DNA from: Bacteroidota bacterium
Lineage (GTDB): Bacteria; Bacteroidota; Bacteroidia; Chitinophagales; Chitinophagaceae
Assembly: GCA_018267585.1 (NCBI GenBank)
Contig: JAFDYE010000751.1
Span: 1-44,009 of the forward strand
DNA length: 44,009 nucleotides
Direction: 5' to 3'
The position numbers were made by a program, and so were the translations under genes. Below, piece after piece: positions 35,130 to 43,291 of this stretch. The notes beneath the pieces were generated by a model, which made no database searches, had not been told where the DNA came from, and was given only the letters and a program-made list of their open reading frames with translations. The stretch's first letter is position 1, and each line of letters begins with the position of its first letter.

Positions 35130-37711
35130 GCTGTCGCTGGTACTATATTATTGTTTTTTTGCTGGGGGCCGGCCCGGTGGTTGGACAGGGGGTACAGGGA
35201 TTGACCTGTGAGCAGCGGGTTGCGCCGCTTGGGATCGACGCGCTGCATCCGAGGCTGGGCTGGAAGGTGGATGGGTTGCGGCAGACGGCGTACCAGATCA
35301 TTGTGAATGGTGGCAGGGGGGAAGAGCTGTGGAATTCGGGGAAGGTGAGTAGCGATCGGAGCTGGATGGTGGCTTATGCGGGGAAGCCGTTGACAAGCGG
35401 GGAGGTCTGTCGCTGGAAGGTGAAGGTCTGGACGACGGCGGGAGAGAGTCCGTGGAGCGGGGAGGCGATGTGGACGATGGGTTTGCTTTCGCCGAAGGAT
35501 TGGAAGGGGCAGTGGATCGGGTATGACGGGGCGTTCCCGTGGGACAGCGTGTCGAAGTTCTCGAGGCTGTCGGCGCGGTATTTCAGAAAAGTATTTTATT
35601 CGGATAAGGGGATCCGCCGGGCGACGCTGTATATAGCCGGTCTGGGACATTATACCGTCAGGGTGAATGGGAAGCCGGTGTCGGACAGGATGGTATTGGC
35701 TCAGGCGCCTACGGACTATACGAAGTCGGTGCTTTACAAGACGTTCGAGCTGTCCTGCCGGCGCGGGGAGAATGTGATAGAGGTGGTGTTGGGCAATGGG
35801 CGGTTCTTTACGATGCGGCCGAAGTACAAGCCGAAGAAGATAAAGGAATTTGGGTTTCCGAAGCTGTTGTTGCAGCTGGCGCTTACCGATAGCAGCGGCC
35901 GGAGGCGGGTGATCGTCAGCGATACGAGCTGGAGGTTTACGGCGGATGGGCCGATACGATCGAATAATGAATACGATGGAGAGGAGTATGATGCCAGGAA
36001 AGAATTGAAGGACTGGATGAGGCCGCAGGTCGTGGCTTCTCCGGGTGGCCGGCTGCGGGCGCAGATGGATCCCGATCAGGAAGTGGAGGCGGTCTTGCGG
36101 CCGCGGCGGATGTGGAAGGCGGGCGATAGTGTGTGGATGCTGGATATGGGGCAGAATATGGCCGGGTGGGTGCGGATGAAGGTGTCGGGTCCGAGGGGGG
36201 CGACGGTGAGGCTGAGGTTTGGGGAGACGCTGGATGACGGGCGCTTGTATACCGCGAATCTGAGGGATGCGAAGGCGACGGATGTCTATACGCTAAAAGG
36301 GGAGGGTGTTGAGGACTGGAGGCCTTGTTTTGTCTTTCATGGTTTTCGGTATGTCGAGATCACGGGTTACCCGGGGATGCCCGGGCCGGATGATTTTTCC
36401 GGGGAGGTTGTCTATGACAGGATGGAGAATGCGGGGAGTATCGAGACTTCGGATACGCTTTTGAATAAGATCCTGAAAAATGCATGGTGGGGGATCGGAG
36501 CGAACTATAAGGGGATGCCTGTCGACTGTCCGCAGCGGAATGAGCGGATGCCGTGGCTGGGTGACCGGGCGACGGGATCGCTGGGGGAAAGCTATTTCTT
36601 TAACAACGGGCTGTTCTATGCCAAGTGGCTGGATGATATCGAGGAGTCGCAGAAGCCGGATGGGCAGCTGCCGGATGTAGCGCCGGCCTATTGGAATTAC
36701 TATAGCGACAATATGACCTGGCCGGGGGTATATATCCTGGTGGCGGAGATGTTGTACAGGCAGTATGCGGATATGGAGCCGATAAAAAAGCACTATGCTT
36801 CAATGAAGCGCTGGATGAATTATATGAGTGCGAAATATGAGGTAGACGGTATCATGACGAAAGACAAGTATGGTGACTGGTGTGTGCCGCCTGAGTCTGC
36901 GCGGCTGATCCATTCGCGGGATTCTTCGCGGCTGACGGATGGGAAGCTGATCGCGACGGCGTATTACTATCATTTATTGGGGCTGATGAAGGAGTTTGCG
37001 GGTATGTTGGGCAAGGCGGAGGAAGGGAAGGAGTTCGGGGTGAAGGCGGAGAAGGTGAAGGCGGCTTTTAATAGCCGGTTCTTCGATGTGGCGGGTGGGG
37101 GATATTCCAATAATACTGTCACGGCGAATCTGCTGCCTTTATATTTTGGAATGGTGCCGGATGCGCAGCGGGCTGCGGTTTTCAGGCGGATCACGAACAG
37201 GATCGATCGGGACGGAGGGCATATCAGCACCGGTGTCATCGGGACGCAGTGGCTGATGCGCGGACTGACGGAGAATGGCAGGGCTGATCTGGCCTACAGG
37301 CTGGCGTCGAATTCGGACTATCCGAGCTGGGGCTATATGGTAAAGCAGGGGGCTACGACGATCTGGGAGCTTTGGAACGGGAATACGGCTGATCCCGCGA
37401 TGAACTCGCAGAATCATGTGATGTTGCTGGGTGATCTGATCACGTGGTGTTTTGAGGATCTGGGGGGGATAGCGCCTGCCGAGCCGGGGTTCAGGCGGGT
37501 CAGGATGAAGCCGGTCTTCCCTCCCGGGCTGAATTATGTGAAGGCTTCGTATCGGACGCCGTATGGGCAGGTTGTGAGCGACTGGAAGCGGGATGGCGGG
37601 GTTATCCGGTGGGATATTGTGGTTCCGTCGAATTCGGGGGCGGAGGTTTGTCTGCCGGACGGGAAGGTGGTCGAGGTTGGGCCGGGGGATCATCATTTTG
37701 ATATAAAATAA
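35126..37711 (+). CDS. GH78 alpha-L-rhamnosidase
   Basis: An 861-residue secreted enzyme with signal peptide to VVGQ. Canonical GH78 layout: fibronectin-like N-domain (GLTCEQRVAPLGIDALHPRLGWKV, Bac_rhamnosid_N region with YIAGLGHYTVRVNG and VLYKTFELS), beta-sandwich (LDMGQNMAGWVRMKVSGPRG), barrel with general acid E473 in DCPQRNERMPWLGD, base E748 in TTIWELWNG, and the C-terminal RTPYGQVVSDWKRDGG domain. It hydrolyses terminal alpha-L-rhamnose. It is closer to the standard family than the fused GH78 at 7136-10786, whose motif is DCPHREKLGW, so the two rhamnosidases probably attack different linkages. It starts by ATGA overlap with the GH2 gene. Confidence 0.94.
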   Translation: MSCRWYYIIVFLLGAGPVVGQGVQGLTCEQRVAPLGIDALHPRLGWKVDGLRQTAYQIIVNGGRGEELWNSGKVSSDRSWMVAYAGKPLTSGEVCRWKVKVWTTAGESPWSGEAMWTMGLLSPKDWKGQWIGYDGAFPWDSVSKFSRLSARYFRKVFYSDKGIRRATLYIAGLGHYTVRVNGKPVSDRMVLAQAPTDYTKSVLYKTFELSCRRGENVIEVVLGNGRFFTMRPKYKPKKIKEFGFPKLLLQLALTDSSGRRRVIVSDTSWRFTADGPIRSNNEYDGEEYDARKELKDWMRPQVVASPGGRLRAQMDPDQEVEAVLRPRRMWKAGDSVWMLDMGQNMAGWVRMKVSGPRGATVRLRFGETLDDGRLYTANLRDAKATDVYTLKGEGVEDWRPCFVFHGFRYVEITGYPGMPGPDDFSGEVVYDRMENAGSIETSDTLLNKILKNAWWGIGANYKGMPVDCPQRNERMPWLGDRATGSLGESYFFNNGLFYAKWLDDIEESQKPDGQLPDVAPAYWNYYSDNMTWPGVYILVAEMLYRQYADMEPIKKHYASMKRWMNYMSAKYEVDGIMTKDKYGDWCVPPESARLIHSRDSSRLTDGKLIATAYYYHLLGLMKEFAGMLGKAEEGKEFGVKAEKVKAAFNSRFFDVAGGGYSNNTVTANLLPLYFGMVPDAQRAAVFRRITNRIDRDGGHISTGVIGTQWLMRGLTENGRADLAYRLASNSDYPSWGYMVKQGATTIWELWNGNTADPAMNSQNHVMLLGDLITWCFEDLGGIAPAEPGFRRVRMKPVFPPGLNYVKASYRTPYGQVVSDWKRDGGVIRWDIVVPSNSGAEVCLPDGKVVEVGPGDHHFDIK

Positions 37712-37716
37712 AGGAT

Positions 37717-39273
37717 ATGAGAATATTTTGGGTTGTTCTGGGAGTGATCGTTTTTTCCGGTGTGAAGGCGCAGACGTCCGCGCAATCTTCAGAGGAGAAG
37801 AAGGCAGCGGAGTGGGTCGGGTCGTTGAAGCTGGGGGATGAGCCGAAGGAGAGCCGCCTGGAGGCGGTGGTAGAGCGGCATTTGAGGGCGGTGAAGGAGT
37901 GGGATGGGCGTGAGATGCCGAGGATGGTGCACGACAGCTTTATGAATGGTTTGAGGAAGGACCTTCCGGATTCGCAGGTGAATAAGATACTGGATAAGTA
38001 TACGGTGGGAAAAGTGGATTTTACGCTGCGGGGATATAAGGCGATCGTGCCTGATCTGAGTCCGGAGGAGGAGAAGGTGATCAGGGGGAATCTCGAGCAG
38101 GCGAGGGAGCAGGCGGTAGATGTCAGGAGTATGAAGCAGATATCGGCGGTCTTTGAGATATACAAGACGAAGAATGAGCAGTATCTGAATTCGAATGGGA
38201 GGAACTGGCACGAATTATTTAAAGCGTATGTAGATGGGGTGAAGAGGAGGAAGGCGGTGGTGGTGTCGGAGTTCCTGTATGATACGGCTTCGTTCCCCGA
38301 GTGTCATGCGGCGACTATTGCGGAGACGCCGGGGGGATTGGTAGCGGCGTATTTTGGGGGGACGAAGGAAAGGAATCCGGATGTGTGTATCTATGTGAGC
38401 AGGAAGGATCAGGGGGCCAGGCTGTGGTCGGCGCCGGTGAATGTGGCGAATGGCGTGCAGGGCAATGGTGTCCGTTATGCCTGCTGGAACCCGGTGTTGT
38501 ACCAGATACCCGGGGGAGATCTGCTTTTATATTATAAGGTCGGGCCGAGTCCGGCGAAGTGGAAGGGGTGGCTGATCCGGTCGAAGGATGGGGGTGTCAG
38601 CTGGTCGAAGCCGGTGGCCTTGCCGGAGGGTTTTTTGGGTCCGATAAAAAATCAGCCTGTGGCGTTGGCGAGTGGCGCGTTGATCTGTCCGACGAGTGTG
38701 GAAGGCGATGGATGGAAAGTCCATTTCGAGCTGACGAAGGACGGTGGAAGGACGTACCAGATGGGTGGCGCGGTGCCTGCTGCTGCTGATCTGAAGGCGA
38801 TACAGCCGACGATACTATTGCATAAGGACGGGACGATCCAGGCGTTGAGCCGGAGTCAGAACAGGGCTATTCTTTCGACCGAGTCGAAGGATGGGGGGCT
38901 CAGCTGGTCGCCGCTGGAGGCTACAGCGTTACCCAACAATAATTCGGGGATCGACGGCGTCACCCTGGCGGATGGCCGTCAGCTGCTTGTTTATAATCAT
39001 GTGTTGCCGCCGGCCGGTGAGACAAAGGGTGAGCGCTCGCCCCTGAATGTGGCTGTCTCTCCGGACGGGAAGGATTGGTATGCGGCGCTGGTGCTGGAGG
39101 ATGACCATGCCGGACAGTATTCTTACCCTTCGGTCATCCAGTCGAAGGACGGGATGGTCCATATCGTATATACGTGGCACAGGAAGAAGATAAGGTATGT
39201 GGAGATCGATCCGTCGAAGCTGGTATTGAAAAAAATTGAGAACGGCGTCTGGCCGGAAACTGTAAAAAAATAG
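37717..39273 (+). CDS. DUF3826-like domain fused to a sialidase-like (BNR) six-bladed propeller
   Basis: 518 residues, signal peptide MRIFWVVLGVIVFSGVKAQ. Residues about 25-165 align along their length with the DUF3826 protein encoded at 13917 (QVNKILDKYTVGKVDFTLRGY versus QIDQVKDGMTYGVVEVTYHAY; NLEQAREQAVD versus ALVEAREHAMD; YKTKNEQYLNSNGRN versus YKGRINNYLSAQGYN) but have lost most invariant positions. Residues about 183-505 form a BNR_2-type propeller with Asp boxes (SKDGGVSWS, TKDGGRTY, SKDGGLSWS, SPDGKDWY). The usual sialidase arginine triad is not obvious, so sialidase activity should not be assumed; Kdo or Dha release in RG-II is one conceivable role. It is the last extracytoplasmic gene of the unit, 5 bp after GH78. 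Confidence 0.82.
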   Translation: MRIFWVVLGVIVFSGVKAQTSAQSSEEKKAAEWVGSLKLGDEPKESRLEAVVERHLRAVKEWDGREMPRMVHDSFMNGLRKDLPDSQVNKILDKYTVGKVDFTLRGYKAIVPDLSPEEEKVIRGNLEQAREQAVDVRSMKQISAVFEIYKTKNEQYLNSNGRNWHELFKAYVDGVKRRKAVVVSEFLYDTASFPECHAATIAETPGGLVAAYFGGTKERNPDVCIYVSRKDQGARLWSAPVNVANGVQGNGVRYACWNPVLYQIPGGDLLLYYKVGPSPAKWKGWLIRSKDGGVSWSKPVALPEGFLGPIKNQPVALASGALICPTSVEGDGWKVHFELTKDGGRTYQMGGAVPAAADLKAIQPTILLHKDGTIQALSRSQNRAILSTESKDGGLSWSPLEATALPNNNSGIDGVTLADGRQLLVYNHVLPPAGETKGERSPLNVAVSPDGKDWYAALVLEDDHAGQYSYPSVIQSKDGMVHIVYTWHRKKIRYVEIDPSKLVLKKIENGVWPETVKK

Positions 39274-39277
39274 ACTT

Positions 39278-40261
39278 ATGACTACGCTGGAAAAGAAGTT
39301 TGTCCCGGTGATGATCACGCCCTTCAATCTGAAGGCGAAGGTGGACCTGGATGTTGTCTCGACGCTGGTGGAGTTCTACCTGGCGGCGGGTGTCAAGGGA
39401 TTTTTCGCGAACTGTCTCAGCAGCGAGATGTATAGCATCTCCGAAGACGAGCGGCTGGAGCTGACCCGGCATGTTGTCCGGGTGGTGGATGGCCGGGTGC
39501 CGATAGTGGCGACCGGGTCGTTCGGACTTACGATAGAGGACAAGGCGGATTTTGCGGGTCGTATCTATGATACGGGTATTGACGCGGTGATCCTGATCAC
39601 CGGGCACTATGCGAATGTGGAGGACAGCGATAGCGTGCTGCTGCGAAACTTTGACAAGATGTTCCGGCTGACGAAGGATATTCCGATGGGCCTTTATGAG
39701 TGTCCGGCTCCATATAAAAGGATCATTACGGCGGAGGTGTTTAAGACGTTGCTGGGGACAGGGCGGCTGGTCTATCATAAGGACACCTCTATCGACCTGG
39801 AGCAGGTCAGGGCAAAGCTGGATGTGCTCAGGCAAGGAGAATATGGGTTGGAGTTCTATGACGCGCATACGCCGAATGCGATGTATTCTTTGCAGATGGG
39901 TGCGAAGGGAATGTCTTCTATTTCGGGGAATTTTTACCCGGAGATCCTTGTCTGGATGTGTGACCATGCGAACGATCCGGAGAGGCAGGAGGATGTTCGC
40001 TGGCTGCAGGGCGAGCTTAGCCGGGTAGATCCGCTGATACATGTGGCTTATCCGATGTCTGCGAAGTATTTTTTGCAAAAGCGGGGTTTGCCGGTCCGTA
40101 CGATCAGCAGGGCGCATGCGTTGGAGCTGACGGTGCAGCAAAAGCAGGTGCTGGATGATATACATTACAGTTTTCTCGGGTGGTGTGAGCGGCTGGGTAT
40201 TCAGCCGGTACAGACGGGTAAGCTGATCAAAAATAAAATGCCTTTAGATCCGCCGATATGA
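39278..40261 (+). CDS. DapA/NanA superfamily aldolase or dehydratase, divergent
   Basis: 327 residues, no signal peptide, hence cytoplasmic. A class I aldolase TIM barrel: FVPVMITPFNLKAKVDLD at the start, phenol residue Y140 in GLYECPAPYKR and Schiff-base lysine K168 in VYHKDTS; the Y-to-K spacing of 28 matches E. coli DapA (Y133/K161). The usual TTGE substrate-carboxylate loop is replaced by LSSE in FANCLSSEMYSISEDER, which argues against lysine biosynthesis and for a sugar-acid substrate such as 2-keto-3-deoxy-rhamnonate or another ketodeoxy acid from pectin. It lies 4 bp downstream of the DUF3826-propeller gene and overlaps the dehydrogenase gene by ATGA. Confidence 0.85.
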   Translation: MTTLEKKFVPVMITPFNLKAKVDLDVVSTLVEFYLAAGVKGFFANCLSSEMYSISEDERLELTRHVVRVVDGRVPIVATGSFGLTIEDKADFAGRIYDTGIDAVILITGHYANVEDSDSVLLRNFDKMFRLTKDIPMGLYECPAPYKRIITAEVFKTLLGTGRLVYHKDTSIDLEQVRAKLDVLRQGEYGLEFYDAHTPNAMYSLQMGAKGMSSISGNFYPEILVWMCDHANDPERQEDVRWLQGELSRVDPLIHVAYPMSAKYFLQKRGLPVRTISRAHALELTVQQKQVLDDIHYSFLGWCERLGIQPVQTGKLIKNKMPLDPPI

Positions 40262-41385
40262 TGACTATATATTTTCCGGGGAAGCTGGTTTTTGGGAATG
40301 GGGTGATCGAGGGGTTGAGGGAGGAGGTGTTGGGGCTGTCGCCGCGGCGGGTGTTTGTTGTTACGATAGAGCCGTTGGTGGAGAAGGTGAGTGTTGCCTG
40401 GGATGAGCTTGATGCTATGGTGTATACCGGGATCGTTGCGGAGCCAGGCTTTGATGACTTTTATCGGGTGATGGAGGTCGCGAAGCCTTTCGATCCGGAT
40501 GTGGTGATTGGGATCGGGGGAGGAAGTGTGCTGGATGTGGCCAAGATGGTGGCGGCGCAGCTGGGCAATGAGCAGAAGCTGGATGAATGGGTGGGGGCCG
40601 GCTTGTTGAAGGGAAGGTCGCGGAAGCTGGTTTGTGTGCCGGCGACGTCGGGAACGGGAAGCGAGGTCTCTCCGAACGCGATACTGGTAGATAACCGGGA
40701 TAATCAGAAGAAGGGTTTTATCAGTCCGTACCTGGTGCCGGATATTGTATACGTCGATCCGATGCTGACCGTGAGCGTTCCGCCGGGGGTGACGGCTGCG
40801 ACGGGGCTGGATGCGCTGACCCACTGTCTGGAAGCCTATACGAATAAGTTTGCTCAGCCTTTTATCGATATGTATGCTTATGAGGGGATGCGGCTGATCG
40901 CGTCGAACCTGGTGCGGGCGGTGAAGCAGGGGGATGATGAGGAGGCCAGGTCGAAGGTGGCGATGGGAAGTCTGCTGGGGGGCTTTTGTCTGGGGCCGGT
41001 GAATACGGCGGCGGTGCATGCGCTGTCCTATCCGCTGGGGAGCAGGTTTCATTTGCCGCATGGTCTGTCCAATGCGTTGTTGCTGCCTTATGTGATGGAG
41101 TATACTATTCCTTCAGCGGTGGACCGGTATGCCGATGTGGCTGTTGCGCTGGGCTGTGAGCGGGGAGGGGATGCGATGGCGACGGCGATGAAGGGGGTAG
41201 AAAAGATAAGGATGCTTATCCGTGAATGCGGAATACCGGCGACGTTGAAGGAGCTGGGTATTCCCCGGGATGCTATACCGGGGATGGCTGCGGAGGCGAT
41301 AAAGATCGTCCGGTTGTTGAAGAATAATCCGAGACCGGTTGGGTTGGAGGATGCTATTGGTATTTTTAAATCTGCGTATGAATAA
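40258..41385 (+). CDS. Iron-containing alcohol dehydrogenase (lactaldehyde reductase-like)
   Basis: 375 residues, cytoplasmic. Group III Fe-ADH fold: N-terminal NAD(P)-binding region with GGGS (87-90) in VVIGIGGGSVLDVAKMVA, VPATSGTGSEVSPNAIL, and metal ligands D185 and H189 (GLDALTHCLEAY), H254 and H268 (VHALSYPLG...LPHG), spaced as in FucO. The extra histidine of FucO (AHPLG) is Tyr here (SYPLG). Family members reduce lactaldehyde, glycolaldehyde, succinate semialdehyde or maleylacetate. In this context a small aldehyde produced by the neighbouring aldolase is the natural candidate; L-lactaldehyde would fit rhamnose or fucose breakdown. ATGA coupling gives the start; ATG 40261 is an alternative. 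Its end overlaps the next gene by 8 bp. Confidence 0.88.
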   Translation: MMTIYFPGKLVFGNGVIEGLREEVLGLSPRRVFVVTIEPLVEKVSVAWDELDAMVYTGIVAEPGFDDFYRVMEVAKPFDPDVVIGIGGGSVLDVAKMVAAQLGNEQKLDEWVGAGLLKGRSRKLVCVPATSGTGSEVSPNAILVDNRDNQKKGFISPYLVPDIVYVDPMLTVSVPPGVTAATGLDALTHCLEAYTNKFAQPFIDMYAYEGMRLIASNLVRAVKQGDDEEARSKVAMGSLLGGFCLGPVNTAAVHALSYPLGSRFHLPHGLSNALLLPYVMEYTIPSAVDRYADVAVALGCERGGDAMATAMKGVEKIRMLIRECGIPATLKELGIPRDAIPGMAAEAIKIVRLLKNNPRPVGLEDAIGIFKSAYE

Positions 41386-42214
41386 GAAATACAGGGGTGT
41401 GGTCGTGCCGATGGTCACGCCATTGAATGCGGATCTGTCGCTCGATGTTGACGCTGTTGAGCGGTTGCTGTTGTTGTTCCGTCAGCACGGGGTGCAGCCT
41501 TTTGTGCTGGGGACTACGGGGGAGGCGGCTTCGTTGCCGACTGGGTTGAAACAGGAGTTCGTCAGGGCGGCGGGCAAGGTGAAGCAGGCGGGGGATGTAC
41601 TTTATGTCGGGGTTGGGTCGAATTGTCTGGCTGAATCGGTGGAGGCGGCTCGCTTTGCGTTTGGTTCGGGGGCGGATGTGGTGGTTGCGACCCTGCCTTC
41701 CTATTATACGCTGACCGAGGCGCAGATGGAGCGATATTTTGAGCGGCTGGCGTCTCAGGTTGGCGGGCCGCTGATCATTTATAATATTCCGGCGACGACG
41801 CATCATTCTATTCCGCTGGAGATCATCGACAGGCTGAGTCATCATCCCAATGTGGCCGGGACCAAGGATTCCGAGCGGAGCGAAGAGCGGCTGCTGGCTT
41901 CTTTAGGGCTATGGTCGGGGCGTTCCGATTTCAGTCATTTCCTGGGGTGGGCGGCGAAGTCGGGGATGGCGCTGCTTGGCGGCGGCGATGGGCTGGTGCC
42001 GAGCACGGCCAACTTTTCACCGTCGATCTATCGCGATATGGTGGAGGCTGCGGAGCTGGGGGATACAGAGAAGGTGAATGCCTTGCAGGCAATGTCCGAC
42101 GAGCTGGGAAATTCTTACCAGTCGGGGAAGCTGCTGGGTGAGTCGCTGGCGGCGTTGAAACGGATCATGGAAAAGGAGGGGCTTTGCAAGGCTTATATGA
42201 TGCCCCCTTTATAA
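41378..42214 (+). CDS. DapA family protein (dihydrodipicolinate synthase / N-acetylneuraminate lyase superfamily)
   Basis: 278 residues from ATG 41378; a TTG 39 bases upstream would lie deep in the preceding gene. Canonical motifs: GVVVPMVTPLNADLSLD, LGTTGEAASL (TTGE loop intact), Y135 in IIYNIPATT and Schiff-base K163 in AGTKDS, spacing 28. It is shorter and more canonical than the paralogue at 39278. Its presence in a pectin locus with a dehydrogenase and a PdxA2 homologue suggests a catabolic aldolase or dehydratase rather than lysine synthesis, but a housekeeping DapA role cannot be excluded from sequence alone. Confidence 0.87.
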   Translation: MNKKYRGVVVPMVTPLNADLSLDVDAVERLLLLFRQHGVQPFVLGTTGEAASLPTGLKQEFVRAAGKVKQAGDVLYVGVGSNCLAESVEAARFAFGSGADVVVATLPSYYTLTEAQMERYFERLASQVGGPLIIYNIPATTHHSIPLEIIDRLSHHPNVAGTKDSERSEERLLASLGLWSGRSDFSHFLGWAAKSGMALLGGGDGLVPSTANFSPSIYRDMVEAAELGDTEKVNALQAMSDELGNSYQSGKLLGESLAALKRIMEKEGLCKAYMMPPL

Positions 42215-42223
42215 AACTGTTGT

Positions 42224-43288
42224 ATGTCACAAAAACCGATAATAGGAATTACGATGGGCGATCCGGCGAGTATCGGGCCGGAGATCGCGATCAAGGCGTT
42301 GTTGACGGATGAGGTAACGGCTATCTGCCGGCCGCTGGTGGTGGGGGATGCGGGTGTTTTGAAGCAGGCTGCCCGGCAGTTGGGATTGCCGGCCGGGGTG
42401 CGGGGTGTTTCGGGGGTAGCCGATGCTTTGTTTGACCCGGGGGTGATCGACGTGCTGGATATGAAGACCGTGGATCTTTCTTCGCTGGTGATGGGCGGGA
42501 TTTCTGCGATGGCGGGGCATGCTGCCTTCGAGGCGGTGCGGAAGGTCATCGAGCTGGCGCTTGCGGGTGAGGTGGATGCTACTGTCACCGGGCCGATCAA
42601 TAAGAAGTCGATCAACGATGCGGGACATCACTACGCGGGTCACACGGAGATCTATGCGCATTTTACCGGGACGTCTAAATATGGGATGTTATTGGTGGAA
42701 GAAAATCTGAAGGTGATACATGTGTCGACGCATGTTTCCTTGCGGCAGGCCTGTGACCTGGTGAAGAAGGACAGGGTGCTGGCGGTGATCGGGTTGTTGC
42801 AGGATGGTCTGATCTCGCTGGGGGAGAAGAACCTGAAGATCGGTGTTGCGGGGCTGAACCCGCATGCGGGGGATTCGGGGCTATTCGGGACCGAGGACGA
42901 TATGGAGATATTGCCGGCTGTGCTGGAGGCGAGGGCGCTGGGGTATGACGTGGATGGTCCGGTGCCTCCCGATACGTTGTTTGCGAAGGCGGCGACGGGG
43001 CACTATGGTGGAGTGGTGGCGATGTATCATGACCAGGGGCATATACCTTTTAAGCTGAACGGGTTCAAGTGGAATGCGGAGAAGCAGCGGATGGACAGCG
43101 TGAAGGGGGTGAATATTACGATGGGGCTGCCGATCATCCGGACTTCGGTGGATCATGGGACGGCTTTCGAGATCGCGGGGAAGGGGATTGCGAGCGCCGA
43201 TGCGATGGTGCTGGCGATCGAGGCGGCGGTACGGCTGAGCAAGAACCGCGGTGCGGCCCGCGGGTTGGGACAGGGTAACAAATCGTAG
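42224..43288 (+). CDS. pdxA2-like: PdxA family dehydrogenase, probably the PdxA2-type 4-phospho-threonate/erythronate dehydrogenase
   Basis: 354 residues, cytoplasmic. PdxA features: ITMGDPASIGPEIA at the N-terminus, TGPINKKSI, metal-binding histidines H140 (AGHTEIYAHF), H214 (LNPHAGDSG) and H269 (MYHDQGHIPFK), and VNITMGLPIIRTSVDHGTAFEIAGKG. True PdxA oxidizes 4-phosphohydroxythreonine in vitamin B6 synthesis; PdxA2 proteins encoded beside a DUF1537 kinase oxidize and decarboxylate 4-phospho-D-threonate or -erythronate to dihydroxyacetone phosphate. The DUF1537 gene 3 bp downstream strongly favours the catabolic PdxA2 assignment. Confidence 0.9.
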   Translation: MSQKPIIGITMGDPASIGPEIAIKALLTDEVTAICRPLVVGDAGVLKQAARQLGLPAGVRGVSGVADALFDPGVIDVLDMKTVDLSSLVMGGISAMAGHAAFEAVRKVIELALAGEVDATVTGPINKKSINDAGHHYAGHTEIYAHFTGTSKYGMLLVEENLKVIHVSTHVSLRQACDLVKKDRVLAVIGLLQDGLISLGEKNLKIGVAGLNPHAGDSGLFGTEDDMEILPAVLEARALGYDVDGPVPPDTLFAKAATGHYGGVVAMYHDQGHIPFKLNGFKWNAEKQRMDSVKGVNITMGLPIIRTSVDHGTAFEIAGKGIASADAMVLAIEAAVRLSKNRGAARGLGQGNKS

Positions 43289-43291
43289 TTG

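Noticed and set aside
37717-39273. True sialidase (GH33) assignment for the DUF3826-propeller protein
   Set aside because: Asp boxes show the fold only; I could not identify the arginine triad, and nothing else in the locus points to sialic acid.
42224-43288. Housekeeping PdxA for vitamin B6 synthesis
   Set aside because: The adjacent DUF1537 kinase and the PUL context fit the catabolic PdxA2 role better, although sequence alone does not exclude dual use.
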